A stretch of 64,000 nt of DNA from SVTX01 sp045660325 (GCA_045660325.1 JAZRDO010000022.1:14284-78283); one strand, 5' to 3'. Positions 33,985-43,945 are shown, counted from the first letter of the stretch. Made by a program: numbers and translations. The notes: generated by a model from the letters alone, not told the origin.

Positions 33985-35427
33985 ATGAAGAAAATACTTT
34001 TTGTCGGCGCTGAAGTAATGCCATTTGCCGCAACGGGCGGTCTTGGCGACGTTATGGGCTCTCTCCCTGCGGCTATCAAGGCGAGCGAGAAATCAAACGT
34101 TGACGTACGAGTTGTGCTTCCTCTTTACTCCGCGGTAAAGCCCGAGTGGAGAGCGCAAATGAAGGATGAGGCAGTGTTTTACGTATCTCTTTCCTGGAGA
34201 AATCAGTACTGCGGTGTTAAGAGTCTTCAAAAGGACGGCGTGACATATTATTTTATAGATAACGAATATTATTTCAAGAGAGAGGCTCTTTACGGCTATT
34301 ATGACGATGCCGAGAGATACGCGTTCTTCTCAAAGGCAGTTCTTGAGATGATGGCTCATCTTGATTTCTATCCCGACGTTATGCACGCCAACGACTGGCA
34401 GTCGGCTCTCTCCGTAATTTATCTCAACGAAAAGTTCAGATACAGAGAAGGTTACGAGAATATAAAGAGCGTTTACACTATCCATAATATTGAGTATCAG
34501 GGTAAGTACAGCTTTGAAACCCTTACCGACGTGCTTGATCTCGGTCAGGAGCATTATGCTCTTATGAGATACGATGGCTGTGTAAATCTTATGAAGGGCG
34601 CGATCGAGTGTGCGGATCTCGTAAGCACGGTAAGCCCCAGATACGCCGAGGAAATTCAAACGAGTGAATATTCTCACGGACTTTACCACATCCTTGAGAA
34701 GAACGCTCATAAGCTTTCGGGCATTCTCAACGGTATTGATTACGTATATTACAATCCCTCAAAGGATACCGCGATCGTTAAGAATTACGATAGACGTAAT
34801 TTTGCTTCGGGCAAGGCAGAGAACAAGATGGCCCTCCAAAGAGAGTACGGACTTCCCGTAAGAGCAGACGTTCCGATGCTTGCGATCATTTCAAGACTTG
34901 CATCCCATAAGGGACTTGATATCGTGTCGCAGATGGTATACGAGCTTGTAGGCTCAAGAGATATTCAGCTTGTAATTCTCGGTAAGGGCGAGGCAAAGTA
35001 CGAGGACTTCTTCCGCGGTCTTGAGGCGGCATATCCCGATAAGGTGCGCGCGCTTCTTTTGTACGACAGAGACCTCTCCAAGAGAATTTACGCGGCAGCG
35101 GATATCTTCCTTATGCCGTCCAAGAGTGAGCCCTGCGGACTTTCTCAGATGATCGCGTCAAGATACGGCGCACTTCCCGTAGTTCGTGAAACGGGCGGTC
35201 TTTACGACTCCATTAAGCCGTATTGGATCGACAACGGCGAGATCAAGGGCAACGGCTTTACGTTTGCAAATTATTACGCTCACGAGCTGCTTGCAAAGTC
35301 AAACGAGGCAATTGACCTCTATCTGGATAAGCCCGCGTATAAGAAGCTCGCTTCTAAGGTTATGGGAACGGACTTCTCATGGAGCGCATCCGCTAAAAAA
35401 TATATGGAGATGTACGATTCTATCTGA
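33985..35427 (+). CDS. glgA: Glycogen synthase (ADP-glucose)
   Basis: A 480-residue GT5 transferase that adds glucose from ADP-glucose to glycogen. The N-terminal GAEVMPFAATGGLGDVMGSLP is the GT5 signature with Ala-Thr where many GlgA proteins have Lys-Thr or Lys-Ser; the C-terminal MPSKSEPCGLSQMIASRYG is the second donor-site motif. ATG 33985 follows GAAAGGAA. Confidence 0.96.
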   Translation: MKKILFVGAEVMPFAATGGLGDVMGSLPAAIKASEKSNVDVRVVLPLYSAVKPEWRAQMKDEAVFYVSLSWRNQYCGVKSLQKDGVTYYFIDNEYYFKREALYGYYDDAERYAFFSKAVLEMMAHLDFYPDVMHANDWQSALSVIYLNEKFRYREGYENIKSVYTIHNIEYQGKYSFETLTDVLDLGQEHYALMRYDGCVNLMKGAIECADLVSTVSPRYAEEIQTSEYSHGLYHILEKNAHKLSGILNGIDYVYYNPSKDTAIVKNYDRRNFASGKAENKMALQREYGLPVRADVPMLAIISRLASHKGLDIVSQMVYELVGSRDIQLVILGKGEAKYEDFFRGLEAAYPDKVRALLLYDRDLSKRIYAAADIFLMPSKSEPCGLSQMIASRYGALPVVRETGGLYDSIKPYWIDNGEIKGNGFTFANYYAHELLAKSNEAIDLYLDKPAYKKLASKVMGTDFSWSASAKKYMEMYDSI

Positions 35428-35483
35428 TATATCTTCTCGCTATACATAGGGGATACGCCCCGAAAGAAAGGTAATAAACTTCA

Positions 35484-37910
35484 ATGAACAACAAAAATTT
35501 AAACTCAGCACAAATCAAAGAAAACGTTGAAATAAAGCTCTCAAGATACTTTGGCTGCACACCTGCCGAGGCATCCGACGAGCAGATGTATAAGGCAGTC
35601 GCTATGACCGTAAGAGATATTCTTACGGAGAAGAGAGGCGAATTCAAGAAGGAAGTAAATAAGCAGGGCGCAAAGCGCGTTTACTATATGTGCATGGAAT
35701 TCCTTCTCGGCAGATCCTTAAAGACGAACCTTTGCAATCTCGGTCTTGATAAGGAATATGCAAGCGCCCTCGACACTATGGGCTTTGATCTTGACAGACT
35801 TTTCTCCTGCGAGCCCGATGCAGGTCTCGGTAACGGCGGTCTCGGCCGTCTCGCCGCTTGCTTTATGGATTCCTTGTCCTCTCTCGATTATCCTGCGACA
35901 GGCTTCTCGCTTTGCTATGAGTACGGTCTTTTCCGTCAGATGATAGTTGACGGAATGCAGGTAGAGCTTCCCGACGTATGGCTTCCCGGTGGCGAGGTTT
36001 GGCTTCTTCCGAGAACTCACCGCTGCTTCGTAGTTCGCTTCGGCGGTAGAGTTAACGAAAAGTGGGTTGACGGTAAGCATGAGATATCCTATGATGGCGG
36101 CAATGAGATCGAGGCTGTTCCTTACGATATGATGATATCGGGCGCTGACAGTGATGCGGTAAGCAGACTCCGTTTGTGGCGCGCAAGAGACCTTCGTAAG
36201 TTCGATATGGGACTTTTCACACAGGGTCAGTATCACAAGGCGGTTGAGCATAGAACAAACGCCGAAACTCTCACAAAGGTGCTTTATCCCTCGGATAACC
36301 ACGCTGAAGGTAAGCTTCTCCGTCTCTCCCAGCAGTATTTCCTCGTTTCCGCATCCGTGCAGAGTATTATCCGAGATCACATGGCGGTTTACGGCACGCT
36401 TGAAAACCTTGAGGACAAGATTGCTATTCATATTAACGATACACATCCCGCGCTCTGTATTCCCGAGCTTATGAGAATCCTTATGGATGATTATTTCTAC
36501 TCCTGGGAAGCAGCTTGGGATAAGGTTGTAAAGATTTGTTCTTATACTAATCACACGGTTCTTCCCGAGGCTCTCGAGACATGGAACGAGGATCTCTTCG
36601 CTCTTACTCTCCCGAGAATCCACATGATCGTTAAGGAGATCAACGAGAGATTCTGTCGCGAGGCTTGGAATGCATTCCCCGGCAACTGGCAGGGAATATC
36701 CAGAATGAGTGTTGTAGGCTACGGCTCAGTTCGTATGGCTAACCTTTCCGTAATCGGCTCTCACTCGGTAAACGGCGTATCTAAGCTCCATTCCGATATT
36801 TTGAAGGACTCCGTATTCCACGATTTCTATAAGCTTTATCCGAATAGATTTGAGAACGTAACTAACGGTATTGCACACCGCCGTTGGCTCTGCTATTCCA
36901 ACCCCGAGCTTGCGACTTTGCTTGACGATTGCATCGGTACGGGCTACCGCCACAATCCTGTTGAGCTTGAGAACTTCAAGAAGTTTGCTGACGACTCTGC
37001 GGTTCTTGAAAGATATGCCGAGATAAAGCATAACAATAAGATCAAATTTGCTAACCATCTGTATGCAAAGACGGGTAAGAAAATTGATACGAATTCTCTT
37101 TACGACGTACAGATCAAGAGACTTCACGAATATAAGAGACAGCTTCTTAACGTGCTCAATATCATAGGTCTTTACCTTGATCTCAAGGAGAATCCCAACC
37201 TCGATATTCAGCCTCAGACATTTATTTTCGGCGCGAAGGCGGCTCCCGGCTACCATATGGCAAAGAGAATAATTCAGCTCATTTCTCTTATCTCCAAGGA
37301 TATCGATCAGAATCCCAGAATCAAGGAGAAGCTCAACGTTGTATTCCTTGAAAACTACGACGTAAGCACTGCGGAAATTCTTATTCCTTCCGCTGAAATC
37401 AGCCAGCAGATATCTCTTGCGGGTAAGGAAGCAAGCGGTACGGGCTGTATGAAGCTTATGATCAACGGTGCGCTCACTATCGGTACACTCGACGGTGCGA
37501 ACGTTGAAATGCTTGAGGCAGTAGGCAAGGAAAATATGTATATCTTCGGTCTTACAAGCCGTGAGGTTGACGAGCTTTGGCTCCGCGGATACCGTTCCGC
37601 TGAGTTCTATACGAACAACGAGCGTCTTAAGAGAATCGTAAATTACCTTACTATCGGCTTTGCGGGCGAATCCTTCGCGGATATAGCGACTTATCTCTTG
37701 GCAGGTCACGGAATTGCAGACCCCTATATGTGTCTTGCGGATTTCGAGTCCTACAGACTTACTCACGACAAGATGATCTCCGCATATGCGAACCGTCGCG
37801 AATGGACAAAGATGGCGCTTCTCAATACTGCGAGCGCAGGTTACTTTGCGGCTGACAGATGTATTGATGAATACGCGGATAAGTTCTGGGGCATTAAGCC
37901 TTTAAAATAA
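35484..37910 (+). CDS. glgP: Glycogen phosphorylase
   Basis: An 808-residue GT35 enzyme that releases glucose-1-phosphate from glycogen. The PLP site EASGTGCMKLMINGA and the DAGLGNGGLGRLAACF active-site loop are intact. Breakdown and synthesis genes share one operon here. Confidence 0.97.
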   Translation: MNNKNLNSAQIKENVEIKLSRYFGCTPAEASDEQMYKAVAMTVRDILTEKRGEFKKEVNKQGAKRVYYMCMEFLLGRSLKTNLCNLGLDKEYASALDTMGFDLDRLFSCEPDAGLGNGGLGRLAACFMDSLSSLDYPATGFSLCYEYGLFRQMIVDGMQVELPDVWLPGGEVWLLPRTHRCFVVRFGGRVNEKWVDGKHEISYDGGNEIEAVPYDMMISGADSDAVSRLRLWRARDLRKFDMGLFTQGQYHKAVEHRTNAETLTKVLYPSDNHAEGKLLRLSQQYFLVSASVQSIIRDHMAVYGTLENLEDKIAIHINDTHPALCIPELMRILMDDYFYSWEAAWDKVVKICSYTNHTVLPEALETWNEDLFALTLPRIHMIVKEINERFCREAWNAFPGNWQGISRMSVVGYGSVRMANLSVIGSHSVNGVSKLHSDILKDSVFHDFYKLYPNRFENVTNGIAHRRWLCYSNPELATLLDDCIGTGYRHNPVELENFKKFADDSAVLERYAEIKHNNKIKFANHLYAKTGKKIDTNSLYDVQIKRLHEYKRQLLNVLNIIGLYLDLKENPNLDIQPQTFIFGAKAAPGYHMAKRIIQLISLISKDIDQNPRIKEKLNVVFLENYDVSTAEILIPSAEISQQISLAGKEASGTGCMKLMINGALTIGTLDGANVEMLEAVGKENMYIFGLTSREVDELWLRGYRSAEFYTNNERLKRIVNYLTIGFAGESFADIATYLLAGHGIADPYMCLADFESYRLTHDKMISAYANRREWTKMALLNTASAGYFAADRCIDEYADKFWGIKPLK

Positions 37911-37946
37911 CTTTCAATTAAGCTAAGAAAGGCAAAAGACAATATT

Positions 37947-39881
37947 ATGTTGCCTAAATTATTTTACGACATTGAGAAAAACAGTGATTGCAAAATAAAG
38001 AAATTCATCTCTTGCGAGGACGTCTCCCACCTGGGAGCGTTCTCGTACGGAGAAATTATTGATTTTGAATTTTCGGTTTCAAGAGCGCTCGGTGCTCGCG
38101 GTGTGGTTTTGAGAATTGCGCCCGATGGCCGCGCGGATATCGATATGCCGCTTGAATTTTCGGGCTCGGACGGAGTTCACGATATTTATACGGTTGCGGT
38201 CGATACCGCGAAGCTTTGCGGAGCGGACGGCTACGGACTTTTCTATTACGAATTCCTGCTTCTTCGCGGCTTCAATACGCTCTTTACCAATACATATAAC
38301 AATTACGATTTTGAGATCTCCGAGCGTGGCGGTAAAAGATTCCGACTGCTTGTATCTGAGAAGGATTACAAGCTGCCCGAGAGCTTCGGCAAGGGTGTCA
38401 TGTATCACGTTTTTGTCGATCGCTTTTATCGTGGAGAGGGCGAATGCGTTGATAATATCCGTTGCCGTGAGGATGCAGTAATGAATCCGAACTGGGAATA
38501 CGGTATTCCGCAGTATGCAAAGCGCGCGGGTGATCCTTTAAAGAATAACGAATTCTTCGGCGGTACTCTTTACGGTGTTATACAAAAGCTTGATTATTTG
38601 AAGAGCCTGTCCGTAAAGACTATCTATCTGAGCCCTATCTTTGAGGCGTACTCAAATCATAAATACGACACGGGCAATTATATGAAGGTCGACGATATGT
38701 TCGGCGGCGACGAGGCATTTGAGCTTTTGCTTAAGAAGGCAAAGGAATACGGCATGGGCATTATCCTTGACGGCGTGTTCAACCATACGGGCGATAACAG
38801 CCTTTACTTTAATAAGTACGGCAAATACGGCATGGGTGGAGCATACAGAAGAGAGGAATCTCCCTATCGCAATTGGTATTTCTTCAAGAATTGGCCCGAG
38901 CAGTACGAATCCTGGTGGGGAATAGATATACTGCCGAAATTAAATCACGAAAACGAATCCTGCCGCGCTCTTATTACGGGCGAGGGAGGAGTTATAGAAA
39001 AATATACTAAAATGGGTATTGCGGGCTGGCGACTCGACGTAGCGGATGAGCTTTCGGATAAGCTTCTCGACGAGCTTCGCGAGGTTGCAAAGCGCGAGAG
39101 TAACGGTGAGGCGGTCATTATCGGCGAGGTTTGGGAAAACGCGTGCGATAAAATGGCTTACGGTAACCGAAGAAGATATTTCTCGGGCAGGCAGCTTGAC
39201 AGTGTAATGAACTATCCATTGAAGAACGCTATCGTCGGATTTTGTCAGTTTGGCGATGCGCAGATGCTTTACGATACCTTGACCGAAATATACGCGTCGT
39301 ATCCGAGGGAGGTCTCAAAGCGACTTATGAATCTTCTCGGTACACACGATACCGAGAGAATTTTGACCGTCTTGGGAAGCGATTTTGAGGACTTTGAGGG
39401 TACGAACGACGAGCTGTCCACAAGAAGACTTGCGGAAGAGAAGCGTGATATGGCACTCAGGATGCTCAAGATCGCGGCGGCTATTCAGTATACCGTTTAC
39501 GGTATTCCGTCGGTATTTTACGGTGATGAGGTAGGTCTTGAGGGCTTCCGCGATCCATTCTGCCGTATGCCTTTCCCGTGGCGTGATATGAACGACGGAT
39601 ATCGTGGGGATCTGCTTTCTTACTATCGACGTCTCGGTGAGATAAGAGAAAATAATCCCGTGCTGTCAGACGGTGATTTCTATATCGTCAAGCACGACGA
39701 GTCCAGCATCGCGTACGTTCGTGAAAATGCGACCGATAGGATTCTTATAATAGCCAACAGAGGCGACAGCTTTACGTTTGATATTCCCGAGGGCGAAAGA
39801 TACTGCGATCTTCTTGACGGTAAAGCCTATGAGAACAGTATTTACGTTCCTTGTGATAGCGTAATGATTCTTAAATTATAA
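37947..39881 (+). CDS. GH13 alpha-amylase/neopullulanase-like enzyme
   Basis: A 644-residue cytoplasmic GH13 enzyme. A beta-rich N-terminal domain (about 1-145, CBM34-like) precedes the barrel with DGVFNHTG, nucleophile Asp364 in GWRLDVADE, acid/base Glu394 in IIGEVWENA and Asp468 in GTHDTER. This architecture fits maltogenic amylase, neopullulanase or cyclomaltodextrinase. In this operon it could trim limit dextrins left by GlgP or maltodextrins taken up by the cell. Confidence 0.88.
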   Translation: MLPKLFYDIEKNSDCKIKKFISCEDVSHLGAFSYGEIIDFEFSVSRALGARGVVLRIAPDGRADIDMPLEFSGSDGVHDIYTVAVDTAKLCGADGYGLFYYEFLLLRGFNTLFTNTYNNYDFEISERGGKRFRLLVSEKDYKLPESFGKGVMYHVFVDRFYRGEGECVDNIRCREDAVMNPNWEYGIPQYAKRAGDPLKNNEFFGGTLYGVIQKLDYLKSLSVKTIYLSPIFEAYSNHKYDTGNYMKVDDMFGGDEAFELLLKKAKEYGMGIILDGVFNHTGDNSLYFNKYGKYGMGGAYRREESPYRNWYFFKNWPEQYESWWGIDILPKLNHENESCRALITGEGGVIEKYTKMGIAGWRLDVADELSDKLLDELREVAKRESNGEAVIIGEVWENACDKMAYGNRRRYFSGRQLDSVMNYPLKNAIVGFCQFGDAQMLYDTLTEIYASYPREVSKRLMNLLGTHDTERILTVLGSDFEDFEGTNDELSTRRLAEEKRDMALRMLKIAAAIQYTVYGIPSVFYGDEVGLEGFRDPFCRMPFPWRDMNDGYRGDLLSYYRRLGEIRENNPVLSDGDFYIVKHDESSIAYVRENATDRILIIANRGDSFTFDIPEGERYCDLLDGKAYENSIYVPCDSVMILKL

Positions 39882-39911
39882 TTCAATTTCGCAGAAAGAG
39901 AGGAGTTGTCT

Positions 39912-41117
39912 ATGAAGTATAATATCTTAATTAAATACGTAAACTCGATCCCGTCTGCGACCAAAGAAAACAGGATCGACATCGCAAGGATCCGTCTTTT
40001 GTGTGAGAAGCTCGGCAGGGTAAACGTCGGCGCGGGCTATATCTACGCATCGGGCGGGGAGTATGCTCACGGTGTCGGTACCATCCTTGAGTCCGTGCTT
40101 TGCAGCGCGGGTTACGGCGTGGGCAGGATAACCGACGTCTATAATTTCGATATCAAGAGATCGGTATTTATTGACGGCGCTTCACCGAGCATTGAGGAAT
40201 ATACGAATATTCTTACGTATATCCGAGATATTTTGAAGAAAAATAAGGAAACACCCTTTCTTCGCGAGGAGGTAGTTTTCGCATTTTGCCTTTACGTTTG
40301 TAAAACCATCGGCGTAAAATACGTTATTTTGGAAAATACGCGTGAGGATGCTAAGGTAATGTTTGAGTCCTGCGCTCCGTATAATTTCGCCGTAATCCCC
40401 AAGCTTTACGGGGATGTTCGCGAGGACGAGCTCAAGCTTGTAAGCGAATGTATTGATAAGGTGAACCGAGGCGTTGTTACGGGAAATAATCATCTTTACA
40501 ATTATTTCTCGGGCAGATGTCATAAGGCGGGAATAAGGCTTTCTATTCATAGAAGCGTTGATCTTATCGATGAGAAGATCCGTCAGCAAATATTCCTCTA
40601 CAATAAGAAGGAATATATTCTTAAAAGCTTGTCTGACGTACTTCGTGATGCCGCGATCTCGACTCTTGAGCTTGTGGATATGATGAACAAGCACGGCGCA
40701 AAAATTCCCCCATCGGCAATACTTGAGGGAGTGAAATTTGCGGGCAATTGCGGATGTATGGACGTTGTGTCTATTTCGCCTATGATCATTTGTAATATGC
40801 TCGGCACCGTCGGCGAGGTAATGGAGCTTCATAAGCAAATTGAGGATTACCGAAGCAAGAACGGCTACGGCAAGGTTGTGCTTTGTATTGACGGCTCGGA
40901 CGTGGCAGGTGAGCTTGCTGCAAACGAGTTCTTACTCGGTGGCAACTCCGAAATCATATACGTGGGCGCGAATGAAACTGCTCACGTGCCCTTGAAGGAT
41001 GCCGTAAATAAAATAGTTGATGAGGAAAATCGCGATGCGATAACACTCATTGTGGGCGATCTTGATTTTATTGAAAACGTCAAGAGCGCGATAAGATCCA
41101 AAATGGATAAATATTAA
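39912..41117 (+). CDS. FolC-like protein with degenerate ATP loop, unknown role
   Basis: A 401-residue protein whose layout follows folylpolyglutamate synthase. It opens with an IPSATKENRIDIARIRLLCE stretch like the FolC start, then SVLCSAGYGVGRITDVYNFD like the SiLraaGykVGlftSPHl block, then FIDGASPSIEEYTNIL. A later CGCMDVVSISPMIICNMLG aligns with GRLEvv..PlviLDGAHN. But the glycine-rich ATP loop (normally GTNGKGST) reads SGGEYAHGVGT and the DGAHN block is lost, so ligase activity is doubtful. AGGAG precedes ATG 39912. It sits 30 bases after the GH13 gene and 32 before pgi, so it belongs to the glycogen transcript. Homology is judged by eye. Confidence 0.6.
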   Translation: MKYNILIKYVNSIPSATKENRIDIARIRLLCEKLGRVNVGAGYIYASGGEYAHGVGTILESVLCSAGYGVGRITDVYNFDIKRSVFIDGASPSIEEYTNILTYIRDILKKNKETPFLREEVVFAFCLYVCKTIGVKYVILENTREDAKVMFESCAPYNFAVIPKLYGDVREDELKLVSECIDKVNRGVVTGNNHLYNYFSGRCHKAGIRLSIHRSVDLIDEKIRQQIFLYNKKEYILKSLSDVLRDAAISTLELVDMMNKHGAKIPPSAILEGVKFAGNCGCMDVVSISPMIICNMLGTVGEVMELHKQIEDYRSKNGYGKVVLCIDGSDVAGELAANEFLLGGNSEIIYVGANETAHVPLKDAVNKIVDEENRDAITLIVGDLDFIENVKSAIRSKMDKY

Positions 41118-41149
41118 AATATACATAAAGAAAGGCGAGGATAAAAATT

Positions 41150-42484
41150 ATGGCAATTAAGATTTCCGACAGATATCTTACTGGCTTTGTGTCAGAGCAT
41201 GAGTATGAGGGTGTGCGCCGAGAGGTCGAAATGGCTCACGAAATGCTTGTGTCAAGGAGTGGCGCGGGCGCGGATTTTCTTGGCTGGACAACACTTCCTT
41301 CTGACTATGACAAGGAGGAATTCGCAAGAATAAAGATTGCGGCCGAAAAGATCAAAAAAAGCTGCGACGTATTTATTGCGATCGGTATTGGCGGCTCTTA
41401 TCTTGGAGCGCGCGCGGTTATTGATTTCCTCAAATCCCCTAACTATAACAATATTAAAAAGGACACGCCCGATATTTATTTCGCAGGATGTGATATAAGC
41501 GCGGCATCTATTGCGGAGCTTGTGGAAATTTGTGACGGCAAGGATATTTGTATCAACGTAATTTCCAAGTCGGGAACAACGACCGAGCCTGCGGTTGCCT
41601 TCAGAGTTTTCCGTGAAATTCTTGAAAAAAAGTACGGTAAGGAGGGCGCAAGAGAGCGAATTTTCGTTACTACCGATAAGGCGAGAGGCACACTTAAGTC
41701 CTTCTCGGATGCGGCGGGCTACGAGACGTTTGTTGTACCGGATGACGTAGGCGGAAGATTCTCCGTATTAACAGCCGTTGGTCTTCTTCCGATCGCGGTT
41801 GCGGGCATTGATATTGACAAGCTTATGGGCGGCGCTTACGACGCTATGGTTGAGTATTCAAATCCCGATATCAATGTGAATGCGGCGTATAAATATGCAG
41901 CGATAAGAAACATTCTTTACCGCAAGGGCAAGGTTACAGAGATTCTTGTTGGCTACGAATCCTATCAGAGAATGATGAACGAGTGGTGGAAGCAGCTCTA
42001 CGGCGAGAGCGAGGGTAAGGATCAGAAGGGTATTTTCCCCGCGTCCGTAATTTTCTCCACCGACCTTCATTCTCTCGGTCAGTACATTCAGGACGGTATG
42101 AGAAACCTCTTTGAGACGGTTATCGCGATCGAGGACGGCGGCGTGGAGTTCAATATTCCTCACGATCCTCAGAACATTGACGGACTCAACTTCCTCTCCG
42201 GAGTTGACCTCAACAAGGTTAAGAAGACCGCGATGCAGGGAACGCTTCTCGCTCACGTTGACGGTGGTGTGCCCAATATTCTCATTGAGATGCGCGCAAG
42301 AGACGAATATTCTCTTGGCTATCTTATCTATTTCTTTGAGGTTGCCTGCGCTATTTCCGGCTATATGCTCGGCGTAAATCCCTTCAATCAGCCCGGTGTT
42401 GAGGCGTATAAGAAGAATATGTTTGCGCTCCTCGGCAAGCCCGGATACGAGGATATGAAGGCGGCTCTTGAGGCAAGACTTTGA
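41150..42484 (+). CDS. pgi: Glucose-6-phosphate isomerase
   Basis: A 444-residue Firmicute-type isomerase. FIAIGIGGSYLGARAV and NVISKSGTTTEPAVAFR are the phosphosugar-binding segments, and LGVNPFNQPGVEAYK is the C-terminal signature. As the last operon gene it links glucose released from glycogen to glycolysis. Confidence 0.97.
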   Translation: MAIKISDRYLTGFVSEHEYEGVRREVEMAHEMLVSRSGAGADFLGWTTLPSDYDKEEFARIKIAAEKIKKSCDVFIAIGIGGSYLGARAVIDFLKSPNYNNIKKDTPDIYFAGCDISAASIAELVEICDGKDICINVISKSGTTTEPAVAFRVFREILEKKYGKEGARERIFVTTDKARGTLKSFSDAAGYETFVVPDDVGGRFSVLTAVGLLPIAVAGIDIDKLMGGAYDAMVEYSNPDINVNAAYKYAAIRNILYRKGKVTEILVGYESYQRMMNEWWKQLYGESEGKDQKGIFPASVIFSTDLHSLGQYIQDGMRNLFETVIAIEDGGVEFNIPHDPQNIDGLNFLSGVDLNKVKKTAMQGTLLAHVDGGVPNILIEMRARDEYSLGYLIYFFEVACAISGYMLGVNPFNQPGVEAYKKNMFALLGKPGYEDMKAALEARL

Positions 42485-42534
42485 GGTTTTATTAAAAAAT
42501 CTTGCAAAAGCATTAATTTTTTAACAAAACCCAC

Positions 42535-42563
42535 TTGAAAAATAAGAAAATGTATGTTATAAT
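42535..42563 (+). promoter_or_regulatory. Promoter of the P-loop gene
   Basis: TTGAAA, 17 bases, TATAAT. Confidence 0.7.
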
Positions 42564-42615
42564 TGACGTACAGAAAATAATTATTTATTTTTATAGTTCC
42601 TAAAATTTTTTGAAA

Positions 42616-42634
42616 GCGCGAAAGCGCGAGGAGG
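42616..42634 (+). promoter_or_regulatory. GAAA-capped hairpin abutting the ribosome site
   Basis: GCGC-GAAA-GCGC at 42616-42627 is immediately followed by GAGGAGG (42628-42634). The hairpin could control or protect translation initiation of the next gene. Confidence 0.55.
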
Positions 42635-42640
42635 TTCATT

Positions 42641-43048
42641 ATGGTTAAGATGATTATCGGTGTTAAGGGTACAGGTAAGACAAAGGCGCTTATCAACCTC
42701 GTTAACGAAGCAGCTGAAGCAACAAAGGGTACAGTAGTATGTATCGAAAAGGGCACAGGTCTTCGCTTTGACATCAAGCACACCGTAAGACTTATAAATA
42801 CAAACGAGTATCTTATTTTTGACTGCGAAGCACTTTACGGCTTTATCGCAGGTATTCTTGCAAGCAACCACGACGTAACAGACGTTTTCGTTGACTCTGC
42901 TCTCAAGATCGCTAACAACGAGATCGCAAAGTTTGATGAGTTCGTAAAGAAGGTTGACGAGCTCGGCGAAAAGCTTGGCGTTAACATCGTTATGACTTCT
43001 TCCATTCCCGCTGAAGAAGTAAGCGACGTAGTAAAGAAGTATCTCTGA
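42641..43048 (+). CDS. Small P-loop protein of unknown function
   Basis: A 135-residue protein beginning with a Walker A loop (IGVKGTGKTK, residues 6-15). YLIFDCEALYGFIAGIL and VTDVFVDSALKI could provide Walker B-like strands. It is too short for a full AAA or kinase module. I cannot assign a function; similar short clostridial proteins are often labelled simply as ATP-binding. It is monocistronic, with its own promoter, hairpin-flanked ribosome site and strong terminator, which suggests high expression. Confidence 0.75.
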   Translation: MVKMIIGVKGTGKTKALINLVNEAAEATKGTVVCIEKGTGLRFDIKHTVRLINTNEYLIFDCEALYGFIAGILASNHDVTDVFVDSALKIANNEIAKFDEFVKKVDELGEKLGVNIVMTSSIPAEEVSDVVKKYL

Positions 43049-43059
43049 TTTACATAAAA

Positions 43060-43088
43060 AAGAACTGCCGTGCGGCAGTTCTTTTTTT
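43060..43088 (+). terminator. Terminator of the P-loop gene
   Basis: AGAACTGCCG/CGGCAGTTCT and seven T. Confidence 0.9.
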
Positions 43089-43094
43089 GTTTAA

Positions 43095-43124
43095 AAGGAC
43101 TTCGGTTGACCGAAGTCCTTTTTG
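43095..43124. terminator. Second, bidirectional terminator
   Basis: AAAGGACTTCGGT/ACCGAAGTCCTTT; serves the minus-strand ABC operon and backs up the previous one. Confidence 0.85.
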
Positions 43125-43126
43125 CT

Positions 43127-43945
43127 TTATTTGAGATTTTTTCTTGAAAACTTGAAGATTCCAAGACCGATAGATCCTGCAATCGTAAGGATGGGGGAGA
43201 GGAGTATGTAGAAAACTTCCTTCCCTGTGTAGCTTGAACCGGACCCTATGAGTGTAGAGGTGTAATAATTGAGATAATCTGCAATTTCAATAATTTTAAA
43301 TGCGATTGATTCCTTGTCCATAAGGATATCGGGAAGCTGAGTTATAATCGTAGTTAGAGAGCCTACTATTGAAAGACCGAGTGATACAGCAAGATAAAGA
43401 ACTATACAAATGCCCATGTTTTTTGAGATCGTTGCAATAAATGTTACTGTGGCGGCGATTGCTACATAAATGAGCATTTTAAAGCCGACTGAAGTCATAA
43501 GATAACCGAAATCAGCTGCTGTAAACGGATCGTTATGATAAGGGAAGAAGCAAAGAGATATTCCCAGCGTGAGGAGCGCGTGTGCGAGTATTATAAATGA
43601 TATAACCGTTGATGCCGTGAGGAAATGTGAGAGGAATATAGAAGCTCTCGATTTTCCGCTGATTATCTTGTTTCTTACCGTGCCTTGACTGAAATCCTTG
43701 CAAACGATGATAGCTATCAGTATCGGCATAATAAGACCGAGGTTATCACCCGGTGCAAACGCTGTAAAGAACAGGGATTTGGAATTAATCATCATTCCCC
43801 CTGCGTCCTCGATACCAAGAGCAACGAAAAGAAGCTTATACAAAAGAGGATTTACAGCCGAAAACACGCCCGCCAATATACATGTTACAAGGAAAAGCTT
43901 ATCCTTTAATATTCTTTTTATATCTGTTACGTACAAATTACGCAT
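43127..43945 (-). CDS. ABC-2 type exporter permease
   Basis: A 272-residue membrane protein with about six hydrophobic helices and an ABC-2 topology, including the short conserved IIVCKDFSQGTVRNKIISGKS loop after the second helix. It partners the ATPase encoded just upstream; the genes overlap by eight bases. ATG 43945 with GGGAGG is preferred over a GTG nine bases earlier. Substrate unknown; bacitracin- or lantibiotic-type immunity exporters share this build. Confidence 0.85.
   Translation of the reverse strand: MRNLYVTDIKRILKDKLFLVTCILAGVFSAVNPLLYKLLFVALGIEDAGGMMINSKSLFFTAFAPGDNLGLIMPILIAIIVCKDFSQGTVRNKIISGKSRASIFLSHFLTASTVISFIILAHALLTLGISLCFFPYHNDPFTAADFGYLMTSVGFKMLIYVAIAATVTFIATISKNMGICIVLYLAVSLGLSIVGSLTTIITQLPDILMDKESIAFKIIEIADYLNYYTSTLIGSGSSYTGKEVFYILLSPILTIAGSIGLGIFKFSRKNLK

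Noticed and set aside
36726..37766. A 346-codon minus-strand frame
   Set aside because: Lies wholly opposite glgP, with no recognisable motif or promoter.
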